A stretch of 64,000 nucleotides of DNA, from contig ML976677.1 in assembly GCA_010015655.1 (NCBI GenBank), positions 681,094-745,093 of the forward strand, written 5' to 3'. Positions 23,556 to 34,166 of the stretch are shown in pieces; the first letter of the stretch is position 1, and every line of letters starts with the position of its first letter. The notes beneath the pieces are model-generated. The model worked only from the letters and a program-made list of their open reading frames with translations. It was not told where the DNA came from and did not search any database. The stretch comes from Bimuria novae-zelandiae CBS 107.79 (taxonomy: Eukaryota; Ascomycota; Dothideomycetes; Pleosporales; Didymosphaeriaceae). The translations under genes were made by a program, and so were the position numbers.

Positions 23556-25319
23556 CTAAGCCTCTTCTTGTCTCAATGATTCTCTCTTCTTCCCTTCCAC
23601 GTGCGCAATGTTTACCATGTTGATACCCGCTTCGTGCGCTTCATTGTACCTCTTCCTCGCGGACCTGGCGAAAAGAGGCGCTCCACTGCCAAACATGATG
23701 TTTATATCCTCAAGCGCAACGCCCTTGGTCTCGGGCACGAAGAAGAAAGCAAAGAGAATTGCAATCACGGTGCAAGCACCAAAGAAGATGGACGTGCTGT
23801 AGGTAATGTCCGCCACCATGTGAGGAAGCGAGTACACGACAACGAACTGGGCGAGCCACTGCATGCAAACAGCGCACATCTAGTCACCGTTAGTTGGATC
23901 CCCTAGTAGAGACAGAAGGACATACCATGCCCAAAGTTCGCACTCTATTCGGCAATAACTCACTTGCGAAGATCCAAGGGATACCGTTCCAAGAGAATCC
24001 GTAGAAGATGGCGTAGATGTAAATCATCGCCAACGCCGCCTGGGCGCCGGAGTCTCTAGCGGGTGTCTTACCCTCAAAGCTTCCGCTCAAAGCCGAGTAG
24101 CCTGCAAGGTAGAACATCGCGGCCATTGCTCCCACAGCACCGACTAGACGAGCGGGACGGCGACCGAAGCGATCGACGAAGAAGACCATGAAGATGAGCG
24201 TTGTGAACATTTTCACTAAGCCGTAGACTCCGGTTGCGAGAAGACCGACCGATGTTCCCGAATAGCCGATAGCCTTAAGATGGTGGAAGAGTAGTAGTTG
24301 ATCGCCTGGCCTGTCAGCATTTCTCGTTGCTTCAGCAGCTTGTGGACTCACATTGATTCCAGTCAAGTTCTGAAGCAGCATGAGTATCACGGCAATAATC
24401 ACGCAGCTGCGGATGCCTGGTGCGCCGAGCTCGCGGCATATCTGACTGGTACTGCGACGTCCACCGCTAACCTCAAGCTCGTGAGTGATAGAGGCCTGAA
24501 TCTCTTCCATCTCCGCCTTTATATAGTCGTGATCCATGGGAAGATTGCGTACCGAGCACAGCGCCTTTTTCCCATGGGAAACGCGATTGTTGGATACCAG
24601 CCATCGCGGTGACTCAACGATGAAGGGCATGCTGATGAGCAAAAGTCCAGCAGGAACGAATTGGGCAGCGACAGGAATGTGCCATTGTTGATCCCTTTGC
24701 CCTGAGATGTTCTTCTCGACACCATAGTTGATCCAAAACCCAAAGACCAGTGCGACCTGCAGCATGATCTCGAACATGCCGACAAGTCTTCCTCTGATCA
24801 GTGCGGGACTGCACTCTGCGATGTAGATGGGAATGATAGTTGAAGTTGCACCGATCGACAGCCCAGTGAGCACACGTCCTCCGTAGAGAACTCCCAGTGT
24901 GCCGTGAAGCATGAGCCCTGCGCCCACCATAAAGAGCGCGCCTCCACCCATGATGGTAACCATGCGGCCCCATCGCTCAGCGATGAAGAATCCAGCAATG
25001 GCACCAAATAACGCACCAGCTTGGAAGGTCGAAACGATGTTCGAGGAAAGATTAGTCGATTCGTCGGAGTTGGCAGTGTCGAGGCCATATCGGTGTTTGA
25101 ACGAGGGCAGCGCCATCGTGCCTCCAATGAAGGCACTGTCGTACCCATACATTGCAGAAGCCTACGCCATTATTAGGGGCATTTCCATGGGTATTTTGCG
25201 GCAGAGAGACTTGCCCATGCTGCTGAAAGGGCGAGGAAGTATGGCCGCCAGCCATAGATCTCCTTGGGTATGTTGGAGTGCACGTGTGCGTCGTCTTTGA
25301 GCGCGAACGGGTTCTTCAT
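23556..25319 (-). pseudogene. MFS quinate/sugar-permease-like transporter with a one-base frameshift
   Basis: A 12-helix proton/sugar-type MFS transporter closest in feel to quinate permeases. Exons read as 25319-25215, 25161-24352, 24305-23926 and 23879-23556. Motifs present: MYGYDSAFIGG, ERWGRM, ESPRWL, QNLTGIN, DRFGRRP. Exon 1 joins exon 2 through a GC-AG intron (donor GCAAGT), which restores SAAWASAMYGYDS. Intron 2 removal restores TGINAINYYS, but the next codons need one extra base near 24272-24278 to reach KAIGYSGTS. Without it the frame stops about 25 codons later. The four exons total 1619 nt, one short of a whole number of codons. If the 46-nt intron 2 is retained, the downstream frame is open, so an altered protein is possible. 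A sequencing error is the alternative. Confidence 0.8.
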
Positions 25320-25934
25320 GTTGGTGAGGCTGCTAGTTCACGCTCTTACAACGACTATCTTGTCTCAAGCGCGCTTGGAAGAAGCAACTGTAACTAACAG
25401 CTGTAAGAGCTTGGCCACGGGAGCCAATTTGCCTCCCCATCCCAGTCATAGACCTGAGGGGCAAAATTTCTCCTCGAATTTTCAAATCATTTGCCCACGG
25501 GGGCTGACCTCCTCTTTCTCCACAGGATGTGCCGAAATACATATTCGTTCTCAGTTAGCGCAGGGTAATAACTGAGGGGAGGTCACGTGTCAGCCGACAG
25601 CCGGGCGACATCGGCAGACCTTCGGTTTCGAGCCGGTGTGCATGCACACTCGGCCGCGCTACGCAGCAATCGCTACCGGCGAGCAGCGCGCTCCAGTCTT
25701 TGGGCTCAAAAGGCATGCACGACCATCCAGTCCTGTGTGGTGACGCAACGAATCGGTGGGACGACGGTGGGCAGGTGGAGCCACTACCACCGGGACCCTC
25801 CAAAACTGAAAATCTTAAAACATGACGAAAGGCAGATTGCATAGATAATAAATCACCCCGCACAACGTTACAGGCGATTTCAAGGAATACACAACGATAC
25901 AACGATACAACGATACAACGATACATCCACCACC
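25320..25934. promoter_or_regulatory. Divergent promoter between the MFS gene and the dehydrogenase gene
   Basis: A 615-bp gap between two genes read away from each other, so both promoters should be in it. I see no clear TATA box. Near the dehydrogenase start it contains an 8-bp tandem repeat (25891-25922). Confidence 0.5.
25891..25922 (+). repeat. Four exact copies of ACAACGAT in the leader
   Basis: The 8-base unit is repeated exactly four times and ends 12 bases before the dehydrogenase ATG, so it probably lies in the 5' untranslated region. Confidence 0.9.
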
Positions 25935-26929
25935 ATGAACAGATTGGACACATTGAACACCCCCGGGACTCCAGGAATTGGCGTGGAGCCACTGAACACG
26001 CCCAGGCTGGCGAGAAACCCCACGGGTTATTTCCGAGTGCCTCTGGCGACGCACCGCCTAGCTAACAAGGTCGCCTTCATCACTGGCGGTGGCGGCAAGA
26101 TCGGTGTCGAGACTGCGGCGCGTCTGATCCGCGAGGGCGCCAACGTCACGTTGATGGACATCAGCTTCGAAGCATTGGAGGAGGCGCTCGTCACGCTCAA
26201 GGATGCCATCTACACGGGCGAAATTTCCACCTCACGCATCCTGACCGTCGTAGGAGATGCATCAAAAGAGGAGGATATGGTCAGCGCGCTCGAGCGAACT
26301 GTGAAAATGTTCAAGAAACTGGACATTGCCTTGCTGAACGCGGGCGTGAGCTATGCAGCGAAGCCGCTGCTGAAGACGAGCGAGGAGGAGTACGACCGTG
26401 TTATGGGCGTAAATGTCAAGTCAGGTAAGCTTCCGCGAGCCGCACTTCCCGAGCCGCCTTCCTAATGCGGTGGCTTTTTGAGACGGTTCACTGTTCAGAC
26501 GTCCAAAAACACTGACACAACCTTGTAGCTTTCCTCGGACTCAAACACGTCGGCAAAACGATGGCAGCCCTTGGCAACGGAGGTTCGATCATCCTTACTT
26601 CTTCCATTGCTGGTCTGCGAGGCGCGCCAGGCCTCAGTGTTTACTCGGCTTCGAAGTTCGCGCTAAGAGGTCTCGCAACAACAGCTGCCACCGAGCTGGG
26701 ACCCAGCGGCATCAGAGTCAACACGATCCATCCGAGTGGCCTGGGCGGCCCGAGTTTCCAGCAGTCATGGACCGAGGAGCAACTTGAAGAGATGAAGAAA
26801 GGAATGCCTCTCGGACGCTTTGCAGAAACACACGATGTTTCTAGCGTGGTTGCATTCCTAGGGCACGAGGATTCAAAGTTCATCACGGGCAGCTTCTTGA
26901 AGATCGATGGCGGTGCCATTACTTTTTAG
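25935..26929 (+). CDS. Short-chain dehydrogenase/reductase
   Basis: An NAD(P)-dependent oxidoreductase for alcohol/ketone interconversion. Exons 25935-26424 and 26529-26929 give 296 residues. Removal of the 104-nt GT-AG intron joins VMGVNVKS to AFLGLKHVG. The cofactor motif TGGGGKIG is at residues 50-57, LNAG near 134, the Ser of the SSIAG block and YSASK (Tyr near 202, Lys near 206) form the catalytic set, and the C-terminus ends in the usual FITGSFLKIDGG. An N-terminal extension of about 40 residues precedes the Rossmann fold. The order Tyr-x-x-x-Lys and size are classical SDR. The substrate is unknown; the position next to a permease and near an esterase and monooxygenase suggests a small catabolic neighbourhood. 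Confidence 0.92.
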
Positions 26930-27832
26930 TTTACGACAGCGATATTGGATCCAGAGTTCGCACGGGTGCGAACTACTGGTGTTGTTACGCCACTACGGAT
27001 ATGAGCACATTGCTGGAGTCATTCATATAGACGGTCGGTCGGGTTGCTCTTTCCTGCTAAACGCTTGAAAGCTTTGTTTGTCAATTTTATTCATTATGTC
27101 TCCTAGCTCCTAGTTGAATTGCCAGTGTCGTCAGTATTGCTGGGAAAGCATACCTCTCACAAGCTGGCGCCCTCCGTCACCATACTGACACTCAATGCTT
27201 TCAAGAACTTCGAAGGGAACATCAAAGTCCAGCTCGAAGAGTGATTAAAGCAGGCGCAAGAATGGATTGATGTAGCGCTCGAACTAGGCACGCATCATCC
27301 AGGTCCCATCCATGTTCCACCTCGAATCCACAGGCTGAGCTCTGGGATGGACCTACCGGTTCAAAGTATCATCGACATGGAAAACAGCTTAGCAGATCGA
27401 TCACTAGGGTATTGTCGTCAGCATCGATCATGGACATCGACAAGAGAGCGGGGATACGAGGACTTGAGCCGTGTGGTCAAAAGTTTAGTTGGAGACCGGA
27501 ATTGAGGGGGTACAATGTGAGCGTCCCAACGTGAGCAAGGAAGAATTGAACAGAAACAGTCTTCAGAAGATTCCTAAGACATTAGCATCCAAGAAAACGA
27601 CTTTCAAAGCGCGCCCATCGCTTTGATGTCCAAGTTCTAGGCTGTACGCAAGAGATGTAGCGGTTCGTAAGTGGTAAAGTCGGCGTGAGAGTGCTCTGAA
27701 CCGGTTATACCGTACCCGTACAACCTCTATGACGTTCCAAACTAGGATGCAGGACCTCTAATTGCAGTTCCCGAGACTTCGGAGCCGAATGACACCAGAA
27801 GGTCATACGGTGCTTCAGAAGTAACGAGACTA
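26930..27832. other. Intergenic stretch with a possible gene relic
   Basis: No open frame of note. On the minus strand between about 27335 and 27130, reading through one TAA, the translation looks protein-like (for example FERYINPFLRLL, then LFELDFDVPFEVLESIECQ). It could be the remains of a gene. I do not recognise the family. Confidence 0.3.
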
Positions 27833-27861
27833 AGCTAGCGCATATAGTGTCCGAACACATA

Positions 27862-29974
27862 ACGTGTCCGTGCGCGTGATGAGCCACTTCGCGTGATGGG
27901 CCACCAACACCAAAACATCTCTACGAGAAACGAGGCTGTAGAGCTACACACAGTAGCTATTATCACGAGATTTCTTTATAGAAGTACTATATTAATACTT
28001 GCAATTAACCTGTGCTATTTATATTTACTTGGAAGCTTAACGTTGCGACCGCGCCGCGTGGTCTTGGGTGGAGCTGCTAATACGGCACCTAAGGCTTCCT
28101 TAGTAGCTATAGCGTCAACCACACGTTTCTGGCGCTTGTTACTTTGTGTAGGTGGCTGCGAGGCTTTTCTCTTACCCTTCTGGGTAGATTGTAGAGCTTT
28201 TGCTGCGTCACGAGCCTCTTTCTGGCGAGCGCGCTCTGCTGCCTTCTCAGCCCTCTCCTTCTCCCTAGCTACCTTGGCGGCCTCCCGCCCCACACGCTTC
28301 TCCTCTGCAATTTTCTCCTTGTACAGCTTAGCTGCCTTCCTTAACTCAGCTGTCTCTGCTTTTCGAAGCTTTTGCTCCTTTTCCTCTTGCTCCTTCACAG
28401 ACTGGCGTACACGAGCCTCCCTGACCTTCCTCGGTGACCAGAGGACTGCTCCCCCATGGTACTCTTAACGCTGCTGAAGGTCAAGACGCTTGCCCTTCTT
28501 CTTATGCTTCTTCTTAACTAGTAGTGCCTCCTTAAGCCCGTTGATCTCGTGGTGAAGTAGCTTATTTTAAACTGAGATGTGGTGAAGTGAGCGGCTGAGC
28601 TTCTGCGCGTCTTTACTGGCCTGATTCTCTACTGCAGCTCGTACGAGGCGATCTAATTTACGCCAGTCAGATCCACTGAGTACTGACGTAGAGCTCTCTC
28701 GTGATTCCTGCTCATCTTGGGTGGTTTTGGCAAATCTTTTGAGTATAACCTCTGGGTTGAAAGGTGATATGCTAGTAGCCTCAAAAGACTTGAGAATTGT
28801 CTCCTCCTGAAGGGAGCTTGCCCAGGCCTTCTAGAAGAGAGGGAAGAAGTTTCCTTTTTTAATTGGGACTAGGCCTTGGCTCTTTTAGAGGTAGGTCGTG
28901 AGCTCAGCGGAGTAGGCTAATGAGAGAGGCTTGAAGAGCACCACATTAAGTGGCTGAAGCGTATGCGTCGAGTGAGGAGGAAGTATGGCTAGGAGGATCC
29001 TATTCCTGTCGCAATAGTCGATAAAATCCATAGTAACATGAGATCCATGGCCGTCAAGGATAAGAAGTCGGTAGGATCGTCGAGCTTTTGCCTTAGTGTA
29101 GCGATCAAACACCTGCTCAAGCCAGGCAAGGCCGATATCGTTGTTTGTCCAGCCTGAGGGTGAAGAGGAGACGTGTACGCTATGCTTTCCTGCCTCGATA
29201 TCCTTAACCCAGCTTGATTGGATGTCCTTGTTGGTAGACTGGTAGATAAGGCTTGGCGGCAAGGCTGATCCATCAGCGCACACGCATGCTAGGAGGGTAA
29301 TCCATTCGCGAGAGCCATCTTGTAGAGATGCTCTAACCTCCTTCTTCTCCCACATACGTCTGCTGAACACTCGTTTCGATCGGCCAATGATACCGATAAG
29401 GAAGCCTTTCTCATCCATATTGTACGTGTGACGAGGCTCAATACTATATTCCTTGATTTTATCACCTAGGATATTAAAATACAGGCTGTATTTATCCCCT
29501 GAGTTGGCTTGGTGGCGATTGCTGTCCATACCAGTTGCCCATCGCGAGGTAAGATGGATGCTGTGCCAATTGATGAAGCGCGTAACCCAGCTCTCGCTCA
29601 CTAGCTCCTTAGCTATTGTCGACGCGAAATTTCGTATCATCTCTCTTGTAGGTGGTAGGTGACGTGCTATAAGTCCTTCTATATATTTAACAAGCTCTGC
29701 CTCTTATTGTGGAGCAAGCTTTTGTTGGTTAATAATCTTTAATACGTGTGGCTGTGTTGTAGCATGGTGCCTTCGCATCAAAGTTGAGCGAGAAACACCA
29801 TACTTTTTAGCTACTTTTTGGTACGAAAACTGTTCGCTAGGGCTTAGCGACATTAGATCTGCAAGCGCGTCGTTAATTGGAGCCATAATGGTAGAGTTAT
29901 GAGGTTGTGAAGTTTGAGTGTTTTGGCGTGGGTGGCCCATCACGCGAAGTGGCTCATCACGCGCACGGGCATGT
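27862..29974 (-). mobile_element. Inner Fot1/pogo-like transposon nested in a terminal repeat
   Basis: 2113 bp with terminal inverted repeats of about 40 bases containing CCGTGCGCGTGATGAGCC and CGCGTGATGGGCCACC. It is flanked by TA at 27860-27861 and 29975-29976. The TA target is the one inside the outer element's terminal repeat, which proves the order of insertion. The two ends differ at a few positions (ACGTGTCC against ACATGCCC). It carries one transposase frame on the minus strand, damaged only lightly. Confidence 0.93.
28015..29886 (-). pseudogene. DDE transposase of the inner element, five in-frame stops
   Basis: One uninterrupted reading frame of 624 codons, from the ATG at 29886 to the stop at 28015, with no frameshift. 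It has five stops: 29704-29706, 28885-28887, 28831-28833, 28567-28569 and 28465-28467. All are TAA or TAG and each is one transition from Gln, Trp or a similar codon. The N-terminus has a psq/CENP-B-like helix-turn-helix (FSYQKVAKKYGVSRSTL). The core has YNMDEKGF and LLILDGHGSH with the first two catalytic Asp. At the third position LQPLNV has Asn where LQPLDV is usual. The C-terminus is a long Lys/Glu/Arg-rich coiled coil. This is a recently active copy inactivated by RIP-like mutation. Confidence 0.88.
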
Positions 29975-30049
29975 TAGGGTTTCCGAACACCGCGCCACAA
30001 CACCACACCTGCAGAAAACACGCGATTTCTCTGCACAACGCTCATCAAT

Positions 30050-31630
30050 ATGGACGCCCGTGAGGTCACTATATAATTAGCTATTAATAATCTCGCTGCA
30101 GGTCTTTATACTAGCTAGCGCGCAGTTGCGAAGGCGTATAGTATCCCTTTATTAACGCTACACGGTTAACTACGTGGCGCAACGAACAGCGCGCTCAACT
30201 ATTAGTATTAGTAGTAACTAACTCCTCTATAAGAGGACTTCCTAGTAGACTAGATCCTCGAAGAAGACGTACGCGCCTGCCCTCCCTTACATGCTCGTGC
30301 TCGAGAAATAGCTAATTAAATCCTATGTATAAACGGCGATAGTTAGCCTATTAGTAAACTCTAGCTCTTACACTTTATTAAGCGACAGCCACGCGTCGCA
30401 TTAGTTATTAGTAGAAAGCTCGAGGCTTAGAGAGCTAATACAGTAACTCTAGAGCAGGTGCGCGCGTTCCTAGAGCTCTATGAGCAGACCAGACGGCGGC
30501 TTAACATACAGACGGAGAATACCTACAATATGGATGAGACTGGCGTGGCTCTAGGAGTATGTACAAACACCCGAGTACTCTCTAGTAGTCAGAAAAAGAA
30601 GGCTTACATTCGGTCTCCAGAGAATCGCGAGTAGGTCTCTATAATCGAGTGCGTATCGGCGACAGGGCGGAAACTACGCTGCGCAGTCATCTTCAAAGGC
30701 CAGACCCTACAGACTACTTGGTTCCCAGCCAAATCCGTGCCTAGCTGGCTCTATACAACCTCTGAGAATGGATGGACGTCGAAAGCGATAGGTGTTGAGT
30801 GGCTACAGCGTATATTCATACCTGAGACGGCTGTAGATAATGGCCAGTACCGCCTCCTTATCCTTGACGGCCACGGCAGCCATATTGATATAGACTTCCT
30901 CTGGCTCTGCAAGCAACATCGAATTGAGCTCTTATACCTACCTGCGCATACCTCGCACGCCCTGCAGCCTCTAGATCTGGCCCCTTTTTCCGTTATTAAG
31001 TCTAGTTACAGACGCCAGATCTAGGAGCTTGCATCGCTTAACAACGCCGCACCTATTAAGAAGGAGCGCTTTATTACCTGCTACTATTAAGCTAGGGAGG
31101 AAGGCTTTACAGAGCGTGTAATTTAAGCAGGCTAGCAGGCTACTAGCATCTGCCCATTTAACATCAATCACGTGCTCAGCTCATCGCAGCTCTCTCGAAG
31201 GCCTACTACGCCTACGCACCAGCAGCAGCCTCGGCAGCAGCCTCAAAGCTTCTTCTCTACTCCCCAAGGCCCCCGGGATCTCTATATAGCGCAGCGCAAC
31301 GTCCAGAGCGTCGAGAATTTAGGTCGTACGACCCGGCTACTCCTACAGAAAGCAGGTAAGGCTCTAGCAGCTGCAAATGCTAGAGCTGCAGGCCTAGAAG
31401 CAGAGAAAAGACGACTTAAGCAGCAGCTAGAGATATCTGCCTCTCAGCGTTAGCGTAAGCGCGTTCGAGTAGACCCGAATTAACGCTTTACAGAGGTAGA
31501 GAGTATTAGGGAGGCTATGCGCGCAGCTAAGGCTTTAGCAGCCTAATTACGTAGAGCTACTATATTAAGCGCCTTAGAAACAGCTACTATAGCTATAGTA
31601 GCTGTAGCGCTTGAATCTATGTGTAGTTAA
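30050..31630 (+). pseudogene. DDE transposase of the outer element, heavily interrupted
   Basis: A single 527-codon frame from the ATG at 30050 with no evident frameshift but roughly twenty TAA/TAG codons. The best-preserved stretch is 30737-31024. Landmarks: NTYNMDETGVALGV near 30520-30550 with the first catalytic Asp, LLILDGHGSH near 30860-30890 with the second, and LQPLDLAPF near 30963-30990 with the third still present. A Gln-rich and coiled-coil tail follows (31172-31453). It is a close relative of the relic at 740-1900. Damage is much heavier than in the element nested inside it. Confidence 0.85.
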
Positions 31631-31739
31631 TAGTAATTATAAGCAGCGTTGCTAAGATATCGCGTGTTTTCTGCAAGTGCGGTTTCGTGGCGCGGTGTTC
31701 GGAAACCCTATGTGTTCGGACACTATATGCGCTAGCTTA

Positions 31740-32370
31740 TCGGCAGAGGGTGGTGCTTAACCTCGACTGCGCCTCGTGATAGTGCACTTTCCGCAACTTG
31801 TTCTCCTCAATGCACAGACTTTCTGTTGGTGAATACGTCACCTTCACCATCACCATCCTCCACCGGCGGCCCAAGTCCTTGGAATGGTCGTCGCGGGTCG
31901 CATGCGCTCGCGTGCATGCTGCCGACTTAGCCGCGACGATTCTCCGCACCCCGCGTACCACGACGGCCATAGCCCAGCATCGAGGCGAGGACGCCACTCG
32001 AGCAGTGCACTATGTAACGGGTACGGCAAGCTTCCTTCTTAGCTATAGAACTTGACAAGAACATTGAGGCTCTGCGTGGAGCCATGACGTACCGCGCGCC
32101 CCACGATGGCTCAACACATGCTAGGCATTACCGATGCCATGCCTGAGATTTCTAGAGCAAGGAAGAAACTGCGGGGTATAAATTGGATGCTGTCTGGAAT
32201 CGGTGGGCGAATGTTCTGTTTGTATCAGATCTCGTGAAGCGAATAGAGCTTTAGAAGTTGCCACCATAGGTTTGGGTAAAATGTGAGTCAACATGTGGAG
32301 CAAAGCAGGAAAAGATGCTGACATGTAATAGTTTCTGTCCGCATCAATGGAGCCGATTGTGGTATCGAAG
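31740..32370. other. Intergenic stretch before the broken sugar transporter
   Basis: No supported gene. The last part probably held the promoter and first exon of the transporter pseudogene; its original start codon could not be fixed. Confidence 0.4.
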
Positions 32371-32375
32371 CTATC

Positions 32376-34166
32376 ATGCTCAGTGTGGTCACCTCGATAG
32401 GAGGGTTCTTGTTGTGCGTACCATATCGCCATGTTCAAATGACATGTTGAGCATAAACACTGACTTTGACTCTTCGCTAATGACAGTGGCTATGATACTG
32501 GGTAAGCCAGGGACTGTAATCGACCTGATTAGACATCTGCTGACGAGGCTATAGACAAATCTCCGGTATGTTGCTCTTCGACGACTTCATCGCCCGGTTT
32601 GGTCAAACCCAGCCTGATGGAAGCAAGTTATTTGACACCATCATCTCCTCCCTAGTCGTATCTTTAATGTCCATCGATACTTTCATCGGCGCACTTTCTA
32701 GAGCCTACACAGCCGATTGGTGGGGCCGCCGCCGCAGTCTGAGCTTCGGCGTAGCAATCTTCATCATCGGAAACGTCATCCAAATCACTGCGATGAACTC
32801 GTGGGTACACATGATGATGGGACGTTTCGTGGCCGGCCTCGGTGTAGGAAACTTGTCCGTGGGCGTCCCGATGTTCCAGTCCGAATGCTGCCCACGCGAG
32901 ATCCGCGGAGCGGTCGTAGCATCCTACCAGCTCATGATCACGATCGGTATACTTGTTTCAAACGCCATCAACTATAGCGTGAGAAGCTTCGAAGAGAACG
33001 ATGCGTCCTAGCGCATAGTCATCGGCCTTGGCATAGCATTTTCACTGCCGCTTGGCATTGCCATTCTCTTTTTGCCGGAGTCGCCAAGATGGCTTGCGGG
33101 TCGGAATAGGTGGGACAATGCGCGGATGGCGCTTGCGAGACTGCGCGGACTGAAGAATGACCCGCATAACAAGCTTATTACTGATGACTACAATGAAATG
33201 CAGGAGTCGATTGCGGAGCAGTCCCAAGCAGGCCAAGGAACGTGGTTGGAATGCTTTACAGGCAAGCCGTCGAGGATTCCAAAGCTGGTTTATCGAACAC
33301 TATTGGGTTGTGGCATCCACTTCCTTCAGCAATGGACGGGCGTGAGTTACTTTTTTTTTTTTTTTAACATCAGTCAGTAAATTTCTTTGAGAACATACCT
33401 CAGCTAAATGTGGCCTTCCAGTATGGCGCGACTATCTTCCAATCGGCCGGTATTGATGACCCTATCATGGTGCAGCTCATTCTCGGCGCTGTCAATGTGG
33501 TGATGACATTTCCCGGCTTGTACATTGTGGAAAGACTCGGTCGACGTATTCCCGTGATCGTCGGGGCCATGTGGCAGGCTACCTGGCTGCTTATCTTTGC
33601 TGCTGCCGGCGTTTCTCGACCCCCAACGGAGTACACGATAGCTTTGGCATCTTGATGATCGTAGCGGCTTGCATGTTCATCGCTTCGTTCGCAATGACAT
33701 GGGGACCATTCGCGTGGGTGGTCATTGACGAAACATTCCCACTCCGTACCCGCGCAAAGCAGGCCTCTCTTGCAACAGCAGGAAACTGGCTCGGTATTTC
33801 GTCCACATACACTCTTGCTAATCATACCTGACAACTATCAGGCAACTTCCTCATCGGTTTTCTTACTCCTTTTGCCAACGACGGTATCGGCTATTCTTTC
33901 GGTTTTGTCTTCTTCGGCTGCAACCTCACCTCCACCGTCATCGTTTACTTCTTATGTACGAGGCGAAATCGCTGTCCCTCGAGAATGTGGATCAAATGTA
34001 CCAAGTACCCAAGCTCAAGCCCTGGCAGAGCAGCAAATGGACTCCTCCAGGGTGCTTCGACCGAAAGACGCGTGATAACGCATATTGGGAGGGACATGAA
34101 TCCGTCATCGATGACTCGGGACGCTATATGCATGATGGTAACGGTGTTGCTTGCTCGCGAGAATGA
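32376..34166 (+). pseudogene. MFS sugar transporter with stop and frameshifts
   Basis: A high-affinity hexose-transporter-like MFS gene. Exon 32376-32410, then introns 32411-32486 and 32502-32554, restore SIGGFFGYDTGQISGMLLFDD. Later landmarks are DWWGRRRS, GRFVAGLGVG, PESPRWL, QYGATIFQSAGI, ERLGRR and FVFFGCNLTSTV. Damage: a TAG at 33009-33011 where Trp is usual (TGG to TAG), a frameshift near 33615-33640 between AAAGVSRPP and GILMIVAAC, and another near 33948-33955 before MYEAKSLSLENVDQMYQ. An intron at 33794-33841 is normal. A run of about 17 T lies at 33349-33365 in an intron or damaged exon. The first Met is uncertain because upstream sequence is not recognisable. With three independent lesions this is a true pseudogene. 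Confidence 0.85.

Larger units (their letters stand above)
27833..31737 (+). mobile_element. Outer Fot1/pogo-like transposon, split by a nested insertion
   Basis: The ends are inverted repeats of about 50 bases beginning AGCTAGCGCATATAGTG at 27833 and at 31737 (complement). They are flanked by TA (27831-27832 and 31738-31739). The left terminal repeat is interrupted after 14 bases of GTGTCCGAACACA by the 27862-29974 element and resumes at 29977 with GGGTTTCCGAACACCGCGCC. The right terminal repeat has the same words uninterrupted (31690-31737). Without the insert and its extra TA the element is about 1790 bp, normal for Fot1-type elements. Its transposase, on the plus strand, is broken by many stops. 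Confidence 0.92.

Noticed and set aside
27893..28468. 191-codon plus-strand frame
   Set aside because: Antisense to the coiled-coil tail of the inner transposase; the Ala/Ser/Phe-rich composition is a shadow of the Lys/Glu/Arg-rich tail.
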